From Chimonanthus salicifolius (taxonomy: Eukaryota > Streptophyta > Magnoliopsida > Laurales > Calycanthaceae), in the NCBI GenBank assembly GCA_013350335.1, contig CM023539.1, positions 20,194,448 through 20,258,447 on the forward strand: a stretch of DNA of 64,000 nucleotides. Direction: 5' to 3'. Shown in pieces: positions 50,901 through 62,066 of this stretch. Positions within the stretch are counted from its first letter, which is position 1. Each line of letters opens with the position of its first letter. The translations under genes and the position numbers were made by a program. The notes beneath the pieces are model-generated. The model saw only the letters and a program-made list of their open reading frames with translations. It was not told where the DNA came from and did not search any database.

Positions 50901-53103
50901 TGACATTTTATGATGATATAGATGATGGGTGGGACACATGACATAGGCACCCATGGCATGGCATTCATTTTATGGGATTTATCATATTATTATTGGTATG
51001 CTTGTATCACTAATCCATGTGCTAGCCCTACTCGGAGTCCTACTGGGCGCGTTGTCTAATGCCCTACTTCTACCCTAGCTGATGACGCAGGAGATTGCGG
51101 AAACGGTGGGCGCGACGGGAGCCAAGCTTAGGAGCTTGGGGAAGCGGCTACTTAGCTTTTTTTAAGTTTTATTTTGGAAGTGTAATTAAGTAGCTCAGCT
51201 TGTTGGATTGTAATAATTACTATTTCTTGCAATGGTTTGGACTGTACTATGGACGATATCATTTTGAGATATAATTATGAACATAGGGGTATTTTAGTAA
51301 TTTAATGATGTATCTTCCCTTCTATCTAAAAACTGATAGGATAGTCTCTATTATAACCCCTCTTTAATGTTTAGTTTCCGCGAGCTTACTTCCTACACGT
51401 GAACCGTTCTCGTGGACTTCGTTCCTCACACGCGTAGGGTTGGCCAGTTAAGGGCCGGCCTTTAGAAGTTCGGACTTAACTCCCGTCGTGACGTCCGCGC
51501 CCGTTGTCACTTCTATTTCAAAAAAAAAAATTAGACTCTGATTTTGGTGAAAATGGGGCGGGCGTTACAGTGGAGTCAAACACAAGAAACCCAAAATGAG
51601 ATGGAAAAATCTAGGGTTTCTATCCCATTTCCCTTCTCACTCTCTCCCTCCCTCTCCTAACTGTCCCCCCCTCTTTCCAAGAAGAAAGAAGAGAAAAAGA
51701 CTTAGAAAAAAAAAAAAGAGGAAAATCTAAGCTTGGCCGACCACCACCCTTAGACCAAAGACTTAGGGTATTTTTCTATCCTCTCCTCCTTCCCCTCTCT
51801 CAAACCTATCTCTATCTTGGCCGAACCAGCCCTTGGAGATTTCATTGGATCAAACTCACCATTGGCCGAACATCAAGGAGAAGAAGAAAGGAGAAAGGCT
51901 AAGGATCAAGAGGAAACCGGAAGAACCACAGGACTGGTAAGTATCTTCAAACAAGATTTTATGTTTTTAAGGATTAAAAGGAGACCATGGAGTCCATCCT
52001 TATTGGATTAATTGGTGGCCAAAATATTATGGGCCATAGATCTAAAATCCATCCAAGAAAGGGGATGAGAAATGGACAAACCCTAATGGGTAAGATAAGT
52101 TAAGAAAAATAAATGCTAAGGACACTATGTATATATTTGGGTTACATATGCATGCATGGCATGATGGGTCAAGGATCATGGTTCGGTCATTGCATGGCCG
52201 AACCCTAAACGTTATGGATTCATGGAGAGGACCTCATGCATGTCAAAATATGGTGGATGATCAAGATAGTTGGTCTGGCCTTTGCATGGCCAAACCCTAG
52301 GGTTTTCTTGTATGAAAACTATCAAATAATAAAGCATGGAAATATGATTTTTGAAGGAATGATGGACCATAGGGTTCGGCCATATTGTATGGCCGAACCC
52401 CATGGAAGGAGATTAAGTAATTATTAAGGGGTTTAAATGATAGAAACCATGGAATGACGGTTAATGATTTTGAGGCTTAGAATGGTTAAATGTTACTAAA
52501 TTTTTAAGGGGTTTAAGTGAGGGAAACCATGGAGAAGTATTGATGATATTTATGGTCTTAAACCTTACAACTAAAGATGAACCATGAACCATGGGTTCGG
52601 CCATGGTGTATGGCCGAACCCTATGGTGGTGTATTAGTGACTTTAATGGGTGTAAAAGATGGAAAAATGATGAGAGAATGTTGGTGGGTTCAAGGGACTC
52701 AAAGTGTACTAAATGATGATAAAAAATGGTAATCTAAATGTATGATGGAATCCCCTCAAGAAGGGACTTTGTTGTGGATCTAAATGTTGTGGAAGATCCA
52801 AGAAAAAAAATGAGGAAAAGACATCATGGGTTCGGCCATGGTGTATGGCCGAACCCCATGACCCATTTGTGAGCCATTTTATGGGCTAAGTTTGGAGCTA
52901 TACATGATTTAAATGAATGGGACTTAGGTTGAGAAAATGTATGATGTATATAATTTTTGCATCATGATTAATGAGCCATTGATGGATCCATGTTTATGTA
53001 TCAGTTAGAGGTATGGACATGCATAAATAGACGTGATTAACCATGGGAAGAAGGAGTGGCAAAAATGTAATTATGGCCAAAATGAAGAACCATGGGTTCG
53101 GCC

Positions 53104-53601
53104 TGTAACACCCCGATTTCTCAATAAGATGAATATTTACGAAAATGCCCCTGGATTGGTAAATTTATTAATTATGATGTTAAATGAGAAAATATTGGGG
53201 CCCATTGTTCAAATTAAGATCCTATGAACATATTATAAGGGTCAAATTATAATGGATGGGTACTGTACATCAAATTAGGTCAAAATGGTTAATTGGGTCA
53301 AAGAATTCTCAACGGTTGGAATAATTACGAAAATGCCCCTGGATTGGTGAATTCAATAAATGTGATTGTAAATAAGGAAATAGTGGGGCCCATTGCTCAA
53401 ATTAAGATCATATGAGCACATTATGAATGTCAAGTTTGATTGGATGGGTAATTTCTCAATGAAGTGGATAAATTACGAAAGTGCCCCTGTTGTGTTAAAT
53501 TTATTATTTTGTGATGTTAAGTAAGGAAATGGTATGACCCATTGCTCAAATTAAGATCATATGAGCACATTATGAATGTCAAGTTTGATTGGATGGGTAA
53601 T
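53104..53601 (+). repeat. Three tandem copies of the LTR 5' end in M
   Basis: The text GAAAATGCCCCTGG...GGGGCCCATTG.TCAAATTAAGATC..ATGA occurs three times, starting near 53104, 53316 and 53454. The second and third copies share the downstream text ATGAATGTCAAGTTTGATTGG and are closer to each other and to F than the first is. Only the first has the true LTR terminus. Confidence 0.9.
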
Positions 53602-54696
53602 TTACATCAATTGGGTAAAAAATGGCTAAATGGGTCAAAGGGCCCAAATGGGACCCATCGGGTCTTACTGGAGTATTTGACCGTTTTGTGATTTTAAATT
53701 TAATGGGGTTAAGCCTATTTGATTGGAAATCAAGTGGAGAAAAAATGGGTAGGCTTGATCCATATGTAAAAACCAATTAGAAATGACCAAAATACCATAA
53801 TTGGGTCATGGAGTCAAAAACGGGTCAAGGAGCTAAAAGTGGACCCAACGGGTTGAGTTGACTATGTTTGACCGTGTGGACCCTCTAGGGAGCTAAAACA
53901 CGAGTTAAATCAGTTGAGTGGGACTGAAGTGAGTTGGAATTAAATCAAGGGTTGAGTTAACTCATGTGCATTGAATGAAATGCATTAATTATGGTGAGTT
54001 GGACATTGAGTTGAGTGAGTCAAAAATGGAAGTCAAATGGGCTGAAAATTCAGTGAGTTAAGTGGAATATGAGGAGGTGTGGTGATCTCAAACAAACCAA
54101 AACAAGTCCCACACGTTGGGGACTTGTTATGGAGAGTTTCAAGCAAAACATTAAATGGAATATGGGGGGTTTCTATCCCATTTGGAAACCCCAAGCCTTC
54201 AACATTGGAATGCCAATGGGTGCATTTGTTGGCAGCAAGTGGCCCATTGGTTTAGGCAAGAATTGATGAGGGAGTGGAGGGGTTGTGATGGCTGATATAC
54301 AAAAGCAATGAACACCAAGGTTAGCCGACTTTTGTCATTGCAAACCCAAGTTTTTCCATCTCTTTCTCCCTCTCTCCAATTGGTGTTCTTGGCTGGAACA
54401 GCAGAGGCTTTTGGCACCAAATATTCAAGCTTAAACCAGCAAGGAATTAAGGAAGAAAGGAAGAAATAAAAGATAGGAAGCAAGGATCAAAAGTCAAGAA
54501 GAAAGGCTTGGGAAAATTGGTAAGTATTTCATTGAGTTTTGTTGAAAAACATGGAACAAATAGGGTGTGGATTGGGCCATGATCATGGCCGAATACACCA
54601 ATGATTAACCTTGATTAATGGAGGTTTAGAAATGATTAAGATGACCATTGGGTTCGGCCACCATGAAGGGCCGAACCCCATGAAAAGAGATGGTTT

Positions 54697-57177
54697 GGTT
54701 TTCATGTTTTGAAACATGAAAACCATGGATTTTGTGGACTGTTTTTGGGTTTTGTTTTAAGATTTAAAATGCATGTTTTAGAATGGTTAAAAGCATGGAT
54801 CTGAATGACATAGGGACTGAAGTTTATATGGTCTAAAATCAGTGGATTAAAAGATGGAAATGGACCATTGGGTTCGGCCACTTAGCATGGCCGAACCCCA
54901 TGGAAACAAGTGGTTAGTTTTGATGGTTTTTTGAAGTTAAAACCATATAAGTTAGGACTGATGTTAGATGGTTGTAATAGATTTAAAATGCATGATTAAA
55001 GATGGTTAACGCCCCGTCCTTTTCGAGAATTTCAGAGTCTAATTCTTTCTTTTAAAAGTAATTATAAAACATCGAAAGAGAGAGGGCGGCGTCATGACGC
55101 GAGTTAAGTTCGGATCTCTAAATCCGACCCTTAACTGGCCAAGCTCATGTGCATATGAACTAAGTCCATAAAACTGATCCGCACATGGTACATATATAAC
55201 TTGCGGAATTAACTTAGTCTTAATCCAACTGAGGTTATAATAGAACCCATGACTATTCCAATTTTCCATTCTTAGATAGCAAAGTACATAACTTATTCTC
55301 CAAAATTACTAATCAATCTTAACTAATCGTTCAATCAAACCATCCGACTTAAAACAAACCATAGCATCTATCTTAACTGCTTATTACAAGCCAACAAATC
55401 TAGTTACCAAATTACATTGTCCACATAATTCAAATAACACATCCACGAATAGTCCATTCATAATCATTCAAACCGCCCAAGTTTTCGTGCTTGGTCCTCT
55501 TCTCCAACCACGTTCATTTCCTTTCCCTGCATCATCCACTAAGGATATAGATAGGGCGTTAGATCAACGCGCCCAGTAGTGTTTCCGAATAGGGCTACCA
55601 CATGGTTAGTCAAAAACATGCAAATAATATAATAATAATACATTTGAGACAAAATTCCATAAAAACATGCTATGTATGAAATGAACATGTAATGAGTCCC
55701 ACCCATCACCATTCAACATAGCCATCACTTGACGGGATTCTCATCGTCAAGGCAACCCACAATGGTCTTTCGGACGCCCCGACGGAGTGTGGCCTCCGGA
55801 TTCCTCCTGATGGGATTCTCATCATCAGGGTACCCCACAGTGGTCTTTTGGACGCCCCGACTGAGTGTGGCCTCCGGTTACAACACCATCACCCATGCCA
55901 TGCATGAGATGTCTATGCAAACATGTCATTTAGAAATATAACTTTACAATCATATAAGTTATCGAAATCAACATAAAACAGCATATGAAATAGTGGCTAC
56001 AATAAAGGTAGGAAACCTACTGAAGATTCACTTCAGTACTTGATCTTTCTTTCGCGTCACCCGGTCACGACTCGCACGTCGTTCAACTTCCGATACCTTA
56101 TCCAAATAACAATCAATAAATCATACTATCACTTACTTGTTCATTCATATCTAAGACCCAACTACATCATGTGAGTCCTTTGATCAATCCCTTCGTTTGA
56201 CTTGTATTCACAGATTTGCCATTGGTATAACTAATGTCTAATCTTGCTCATAATCAAAGTTCATAAAAGTAATCTACCTTAGTGGCTGGTTATTTACTTA
56301 TCACTAAGTCCAAAGATAAATCCATATGTTTACTTAATCCAACTCATACAACCAAGTCATAATCTCCAACAAAACAATCTATGGGGTTCGGCCATTCATA
56401 TGGCCGAACCCTATGATCCTCCTACACAATAATCCCATCATTTGTTTACAAGTTAGGCTCTACCATTTAGCCATATTAACTACAAGGTTCAGCCATCCCA
56501 TGGCCAACCCAAAACAGCAAGCTTATTTCATTTAACATACATAGGAAAACCCATAAATCTTGGTCCATTCATCCCAAAACTTCCCATGATTATTCATGAT
56601 TTAACATGTTAACCCAATCATGAATTGCACATGGTTCAGCCGCATAAACATCAACCAAAACAGTAAATTAACCTCACCAAATCATACCAATTACTTACAT
56701 GGGGTTCGGCCATTCAAGGTGGCCGAACCCAATGTCCAAGTTTTGGTCTTTCATACATGCTTTAGGTGTTATTTAACCATGCAACATCAGTATTATATTG
56801 CTGCCCTTAAACCACTTAAAAACCATCTAATTAAATTCATCCAAACAGTCCATAAAGTACATGGTTTCCATGTTTCACAACATGAAAACCATGGATTTTG
56901 TGGACTGTTTTTTAGGGTTTTGTTTTAAGATTTAAAATGCATGTTTTAGAATGGTTAAAAACATGGATCTGAATGAGATAGGGACTGAAGTTTATATGGT
57001 CTAAAATCAATGGATTAAAAGATGGAAATGGACCATTGGGTTCGGCCACTTAGCATGGCCGAACCCCATGGAAACAAGTGGTTAGTTTTGATGGTTTTTA
57101 GAAGTTAAAACCATATAAGTTAGAACTGATGTTAGATGGTTGTAATAGATTTAAAATGCATGATTAAAGAAGGTTAA
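54697..57177 (+). repeat. Direct duplication of about 295 bp flanking the inverted block in M
   Basis: 54711-55006 and 56882-57177 are near-identical (about 8 differences by eye), both starting at AACATGAAAACCATGG and including one TTCGGCCACTTAGCATGGCC hairpin. The first copy ends at GATGGTTAA, where inverted LTR-end text (CGCCCCGTCC) begins. The second continues as normal LTR. Confidence 0.9.
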
Positions 57178-59225
57178 AACATGGATTTGGATGTTTGGTT
57201 CAGACCCAAGGTGAATGAGTAAATGTTTCAAAAACCAAAGGTCATAGTGTTCGGCCAATGAGCATGGCCGAAACCTATGAAATTGGGTTGGTTTTTAGAT
57301 GAATTTCTAAAGGGTTGAACTTGGTAATAATATGTTGTTTATTACATGAAGATTGGAAGTTTAAAAATAGTGAAAGAAATCATTGGGTTCGGCCACCATG
57401 GAGGGCCGAACCCCATGCAAAGTATTGTTGGTTTTCATGTTGTGAAACATGGAAACCATGTACTTTATGGACTGTTTGGATGAATTTAATTAGATGGTTT
57501 TTAAGTGGTTTAAGGCAGCAATATAATACTGATGTTGCATGGTTAAATAACACCTAAAACATGTATGAAAGACCAAAACTTGGACATTGGGTTCGGCCAC
57601 CTTGAATGGCCGAACCCCATGTAAGTAATTGGTATGATTTGGTGAGGTTAATTTACTGTTTTGGTTGATGTTTATGCGGCTGAACCATGTGCAATTCATG
57701 ATTGGGTTAACATGTTAAATCATGAATAATCATGGGAAGTTTTGGGATGAATGGACCAAGATTTATGGGTTTTCCTATGTATGTTAAATGAAATAAGCTT
57801 GCTGTTTTGGGTTGGCCATGGGATGGCTGAACCTTGTAGTTAATATGGCTAAATGGTAGAGCCTAACTTGTAAACAAATGATGGGATCATTGTGTAGGAG
57901 GATCATAGGGTTCGGCCATATGAATGGCCGAACCCCATAGATTGTTTTGTTGGAGATTATGACTTGGTTGTATGAGTTGGATTAAGTAAACATATGGATT
58001 TATCTTTGGACTTAGTGATAAGTAAATAACCAGCCACTAAGGTAGATTACTTTTATGAACTTTGATTATGAGCAAGATTAGACATTAGTTATACCAATGG
58101 CAAATCTGTGAATACAAGTCAAACGAAGGGATTGATCAAAGGACTCACATGATGTAGTTGGGTCTTAGATATGAATGAACAAGTAAGTGATAGTATGATT
58201 TATTGATTGTTATATGGATAAGGTATCGGAAGTTGAACGACGTGCGAGTCGTGACCGGGTGACGCGAAAGAAAGATCAAGTACTAAAGTGAATCTTCAGT
58301 AGGTTTCCTACCTTTATTGTAGCCACTATTTCATATGCTGTTTTATGTTGATTTCGATAACTTATATGATTGTAAAGTTATGTTTCTAAATGACATGTTT
58401 GCATAGACATCTCATGCATGGCATGGGATGATGGTGTTGTAACCGGAGGCCACACTCAGTCGGGGCGTCCGAAAGACCACTGTGGGGTACCCTGATGATG
58501 AGAATCCCATCAGGAGGAATCCGGAGGCCACACTCCGTCGGGGCGTCCGAAAGACCATTGTGGGTTGCCTTGACGATGAGAATCCCATCAAGTGATGGCT
58601 ATGTTGAATGGTGATGGGTGGGACTCATTACATGTTCATTTCATACATAGCATGTTTTTATGGAATTTTGTCTCACATGTATTATTATTATATTATTTGC
58701 ATGTTTTTGACTAACCATGTGGTAGCCCTATTCGGAAACACTACTGGGCGCATTGATCTAACGCCCTATCTATATCCTTAGTGGATGATGCAGGGAAAGG
58801 AAAGAACGTGGTTGGAGAAGAGGACCAAGCACTGAAACTTGGGCAGTTTGAATGATTTTGAATGGACTATTCATGGATGTGTTATTTGAATTATGTGGAC
58901 AATGTAATTTGGTAACTAGATTTGTTGGCTTGTAATAAGTAGTTAAGATAGATGCTATGGTTTGTTTTAAGTTGGATGGTTTGATTGAACGATTAGTTAA
59001 GATTGATTAGTAATTTTGGAGAATAAGTTATGTACTTTGCTATCTAAGAATGGAAAATTGGAATAATCATGGGTTCTATTATAACCTCAGTTGGATTAAG
59101 ACTAAGTTAATTCTGCAAGTTATATATGTACCATGTGCGGATCAGTTTTATGGACTTAGTTCATACGCACATGAGCTTGGCCAGTTAAGGGTCGAATTTA
59201 GAGATCCGAACTTAACTCGCGTCAT
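55007..59225. repeat. Large inverted repeat in M: arms about 1.79 kb, spacer about 0.56 kb
   Basis: 55090-56879 is the reverse complement of about 57440-59225, with identity estimated by eye at 97-98%. The match is seen in hairpins, acceptor-like block, GGAGGCCACACTC blocks and the CATGTGCGGATCAG region. Identical reading frames appear on opposite strands (56620-56850 against 57490-57699; 55090-55269 against 59050-59220). The outermost 90 bases differ: the left arm ends in an F-like terminus (TTAACGCCCCGTCC), the right in a D-like terminus. The inner left junction lies on a palindrome (56860-56892). Confidence 0.92.
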
Positions 59226-60302
59226 GACACTCCGCCCCGATCACATGATTATTATATTTAAAAAAAAAATAAACTCTGAAAATTTTAGAGTGAAAAGGGA
59301 GGGGTGTTACACGGCCATGGTGTATGGCCGAATCCCATGGGAGATGATTGTGGACTTAGGGTCTTCTATGATAAACTTATGTGTTGGTTAATGAAGCATA
59401 GGGTTGCTGCTTTTCAGACTCATAACTAAAATGATCTAAGGATTAAAATGGGACCCAAAAATCAAGTGAGTAAGGTTCGGCCATGGTGTATGGCCGAACC
59501 CCACTAAGGTATGAGTAATGGACTTTGGCATGGTTGAAACATGGGTTAATTTGTTGATGTGTAATAAGGTATCGGGATCTCGCAAGTGGTGCGCGATCGG
59601 TGACCGAATTCGTGGATGGAAATGCAAAGGAACACTACGTAACGCTCGCCCAATTTTCACCGAAATCAGAGTCTAATTTTTTTTTGAAATAAAAGTGACA
59701 ACGGGCGCAGACGTCATGACGCGAGTTAAGTCCGATCTTCTAAAGCCCAACCCTTAACTGGCCAACCCTACGCGTGCGCGGAACGAAGTCCACGAGAACA
59801 GTTCACGTGTAGGAAGTAAGCTCGTGGAATATAATTGCATGCAGAACATTATAATAGAGACTATCCTACCAGTTTTAGATAGAATGGAAGTACGGTGCTG
59901 AAATTACTAAAATACCCCTATGTTCATAATTATATCTCAAATGATAACGTCCAGAGTACAATCCAAACCATAGCAAGAAACGGTAATTATTACAATCCGA
60001 CAAGCTAAGCTACTTAAATTAGATTTCCAAAATAAAACTTAAATAAAGCTAATAGCTGCTTTCCCAAGCTCCTAAGCTTGGCTCCCGTCGCGTCCACCGT
60101 TTCCTCCGTCTCCTGCGTCATCAGCTAGGGTAGAAGTAGGGCATTAGACAACGCGCCCAGTAGGACTCCGAGTAGGGCTAGCATATGGATTAGTGATAAC
60201 AAGCATACAGATAACAATATAATAAAAATCCATAAAATGAATGCCATGCCATGGGTGCCTATGTCATGTGTCCCACCCATCATCCATACCATCATACAAT
60301 GT

Positions 60303-60515
60303 CATATCCCCCTTGACGGCAAGGCCTTGTCAAGGTGTCCCCATGTTTGCTTCTCGGTCGCCCCGACGGAGCATGGACTCCAGTTATAGCATATCAAGCT
60401 ATCCCCATGTTTGCTTCTCGGTCGCCCCGACGGAGCATGGACTCCGGTTATAGCACATCAGGCTATCCCCATGTTTGTTTCTCGGTCGCCCCAACGGAGC
60501 ATGGACTCCGGTTTC
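60303..60515 (-). repeat. GGAGCATGGACTCC repeat, LTR O (3 units)
   Basis: After one CCTTGACGG/CTTGTCAAGG hairpin at 60311, three units start near 60338, 60402 and 60466, about 64 bases apart. Each has TCCCCATGTTTG, TTCTCGGTCGCCCC and GACGGAGCATGGACTCC. It is the reverse-strand match of the array in L. Confidence 0.9.
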
Positions 60516-60559
60516 TTTATTTTCCCGCCCATGCCATGCATGAGATGTAAGTGCATTAT

Positions 60560-60690
60560 GCTATATATATATAATTCATATCCTTAGTTCATAATTCATA
60601 GCATTAAAATATAATCCATAACATTTAAGTATAATCCATAGCATTAACATGTAATCCATAGCATTAAAATATAATCCATAGCATTAAAAC
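60560..60690. repeat. Short tandem repeat ATAATCCATAGCATTAA in O
   Basis: About six units of roughly 20 bases containing ATAATCCATAGCATTAAA lie just beyond the conserved CATGCATGAGATG block. LTR L carries the plus-strand counterpart (TTTTAATGCTATGGAT, about 50520-50610). AT-rich, no other feature seen. Confidence 0.8.
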
Positions 60691-61143
60691 CTATCTTAAA
60701 ATAAATCATATAATTACCGAAATAAATCATGGAAACCATCACATACACATAATCCACGGCTTACAAAAAGGTAGGAATCCTACAGAATACAGACTAGCGT
60801 CCTTTTTCATTTCCGTCCGATAAATCCGGTCTCCGATCGCGTACCGTTTGCGATGTCCCGATACCTTATTATACATTTACCAAATTAGTCCATATTTTAT
60901 CCATGATTAAGTCCCTGACTGATCACAAACTTAGATCCATTAATGATCCCTAACCATGTTACAAGATTATCAAAAATCAGCCCTTAACTTAGCCTCATTT
61001 CCATTGATTTAAACACATGCATAATTCTAAATTTTAGCCCATTAAACATTCTAATTTTGTGAGCCTAAAATGCAGCAGCCCTAAGCTTCATTTAATCACT
61101 CATAAGGTCATCTTAATGCACCCAAGTCCATGTCCAACCTACA

Positions 61144-62066
61144 TGGGGTTCGGCCATGTACCATGGCCGAACCCATGTTCTTCATTTTGGCCAATAATTA
61201 CGGTTTTGCCACTACACTTCCATGGTTTAATATTTCCTCCATCCATGTACATTTTTGTCCATAATTCGTCCATATACTTAGCCCCATTAATGATTCGTTA
61301 ACCATGACCTAACATCCCTAAAATCAGCCACTTAATTTAATCAAATTTCCAATCATCTAATCCCATACATAATTCCAATTTTTGCCCATAACATGACCTA
61401 CAAATGGGTCATGGGTTCGCCATACACCATGGCTGAACCCATGATGTCTTTTTCCTATTTTTCTTGGGTCCATTTTACTTCATTTGGTCCCTCCATAACT
61501 GAATTTAAAAACATACATTTAAATCATCCTTCCATAATCATCATGAGATATATTTTGGTCCATTAATTTAACCATCATTCCCATTTATTTTTCATGGTTC
61601 CAAAACACCAAATTTCCTCAAGGTCTCCCCATGGGGTTCGGCCATATACCATGGCCGAACCCATGGTCCATAGTTTTTACTTTAAAAACCTCATTTCCAC
61701 CCATTTAAAACCTTGTTTAAAATACTTTAAAAAAAATCCACTTAATTACCATCAACCTTCTCCATTAATTTCCATACTTTTATAACCATTAAATACACCA
61801 TTCCATCACCATAGGGTTTGGCCATACACCATGGTCGAACCCATGGTTCATGATTCACCTTCATTCACCATTTTTGGAAAGCCATTAAATCATTTACATA
61901 TCCCATGATTTTTCTTGCTTAAAACCCCTTTAAAAATCATTAATATTTACTCAATAACATCTTGACATCATAGATTACTCTTTCATGGTTTTTAATCCCA
62001 AAAAACCTATTTAAATTTCTTAATTGCTCACCATGGGGTTCGGCCATACTACATGGCCGAACCCTA
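61144..62066 (-). repeat. TTCGGCCAT hairpin array, LTR O (5 copies)
   Basis: Copies start near 61144, 61412 (one base lost in the left arm), 61635, 61813 and 62037. All lie between the donor-like site at 62305 and the acceptor-like site at 60113 in element orientation. Confidence 0.9.

Larger units (their letters stand above)
47511..51569 (+). mobile_element. Solo LTR L (4.1 kb), flanks do not match
   Basis: Starts TGTAATAGCCCAAATT at 47511 and ends GGGCGGGCGTTACA at 51569. The flanks are GGTGT (47506-47510) and GTGGA (51570-51574), so no target duplication is visible, unlike the other nested LTRs with both ends visible. Two U3 palindrome blocks are near 47880 and 48125. Donor-like GTG|GTAAGA at 48929; CTAATGCCC, pyrimidine tract and CAG|G ending at 51090. 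Hairpins at 49186, 49408, 49585, 49807 and a half copy at 50074. No coding domain. Confidence 0.88.
53104..59311 (+). mobile_element. Solo LTR M (6.2 kb, enlarged by internal rearrangement), TSD CGGCC
   Basis: Starts TGTAACACCCCGATTTC at 53104 and ends GGGAGGGGTGTTACA at 59311. CGGCC at 53099-53103 is repeated at 59312-59316; it falls inside a hairpin stem of K. F/H sub-family. Donor-like TTG|GTAAGTATT at 54520; CTAACGCCC and CAG|G ending at 58793. The normal length of about 4 kb is increased by a triplicated 5' segment and by a block (55007-56880) that is the reverse complement of 57440-59225. No coding domain. Confidence 0.92.

Noticed and set aside
55007..56880. The inverted block as an independent full minus-strand LTR insertion
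   Set aside because: Only one end has LTR-terminus text; the other changes direction on a palindrome into a duplicated plus-strand segment, and no matching 5-bp duplication is found.
54697..59225. Inverted repeat as a DNA transposon with long terminal inverted repeats
   Set aside because: The arms are both LTR 3' halves, the outer ends differ, no target duplication flanks the arms, and the whole lies within the CGGCC duplication of LTR M.
36926..61785. Recurring peptides such as GVRP..MAEP and GFGH..WPNP in many short frames
   Set aside because: These are translations of the TTCGGCCAT hairpin on either strand. They occur in unrelated frames and contexts, so no protein motif is implied.
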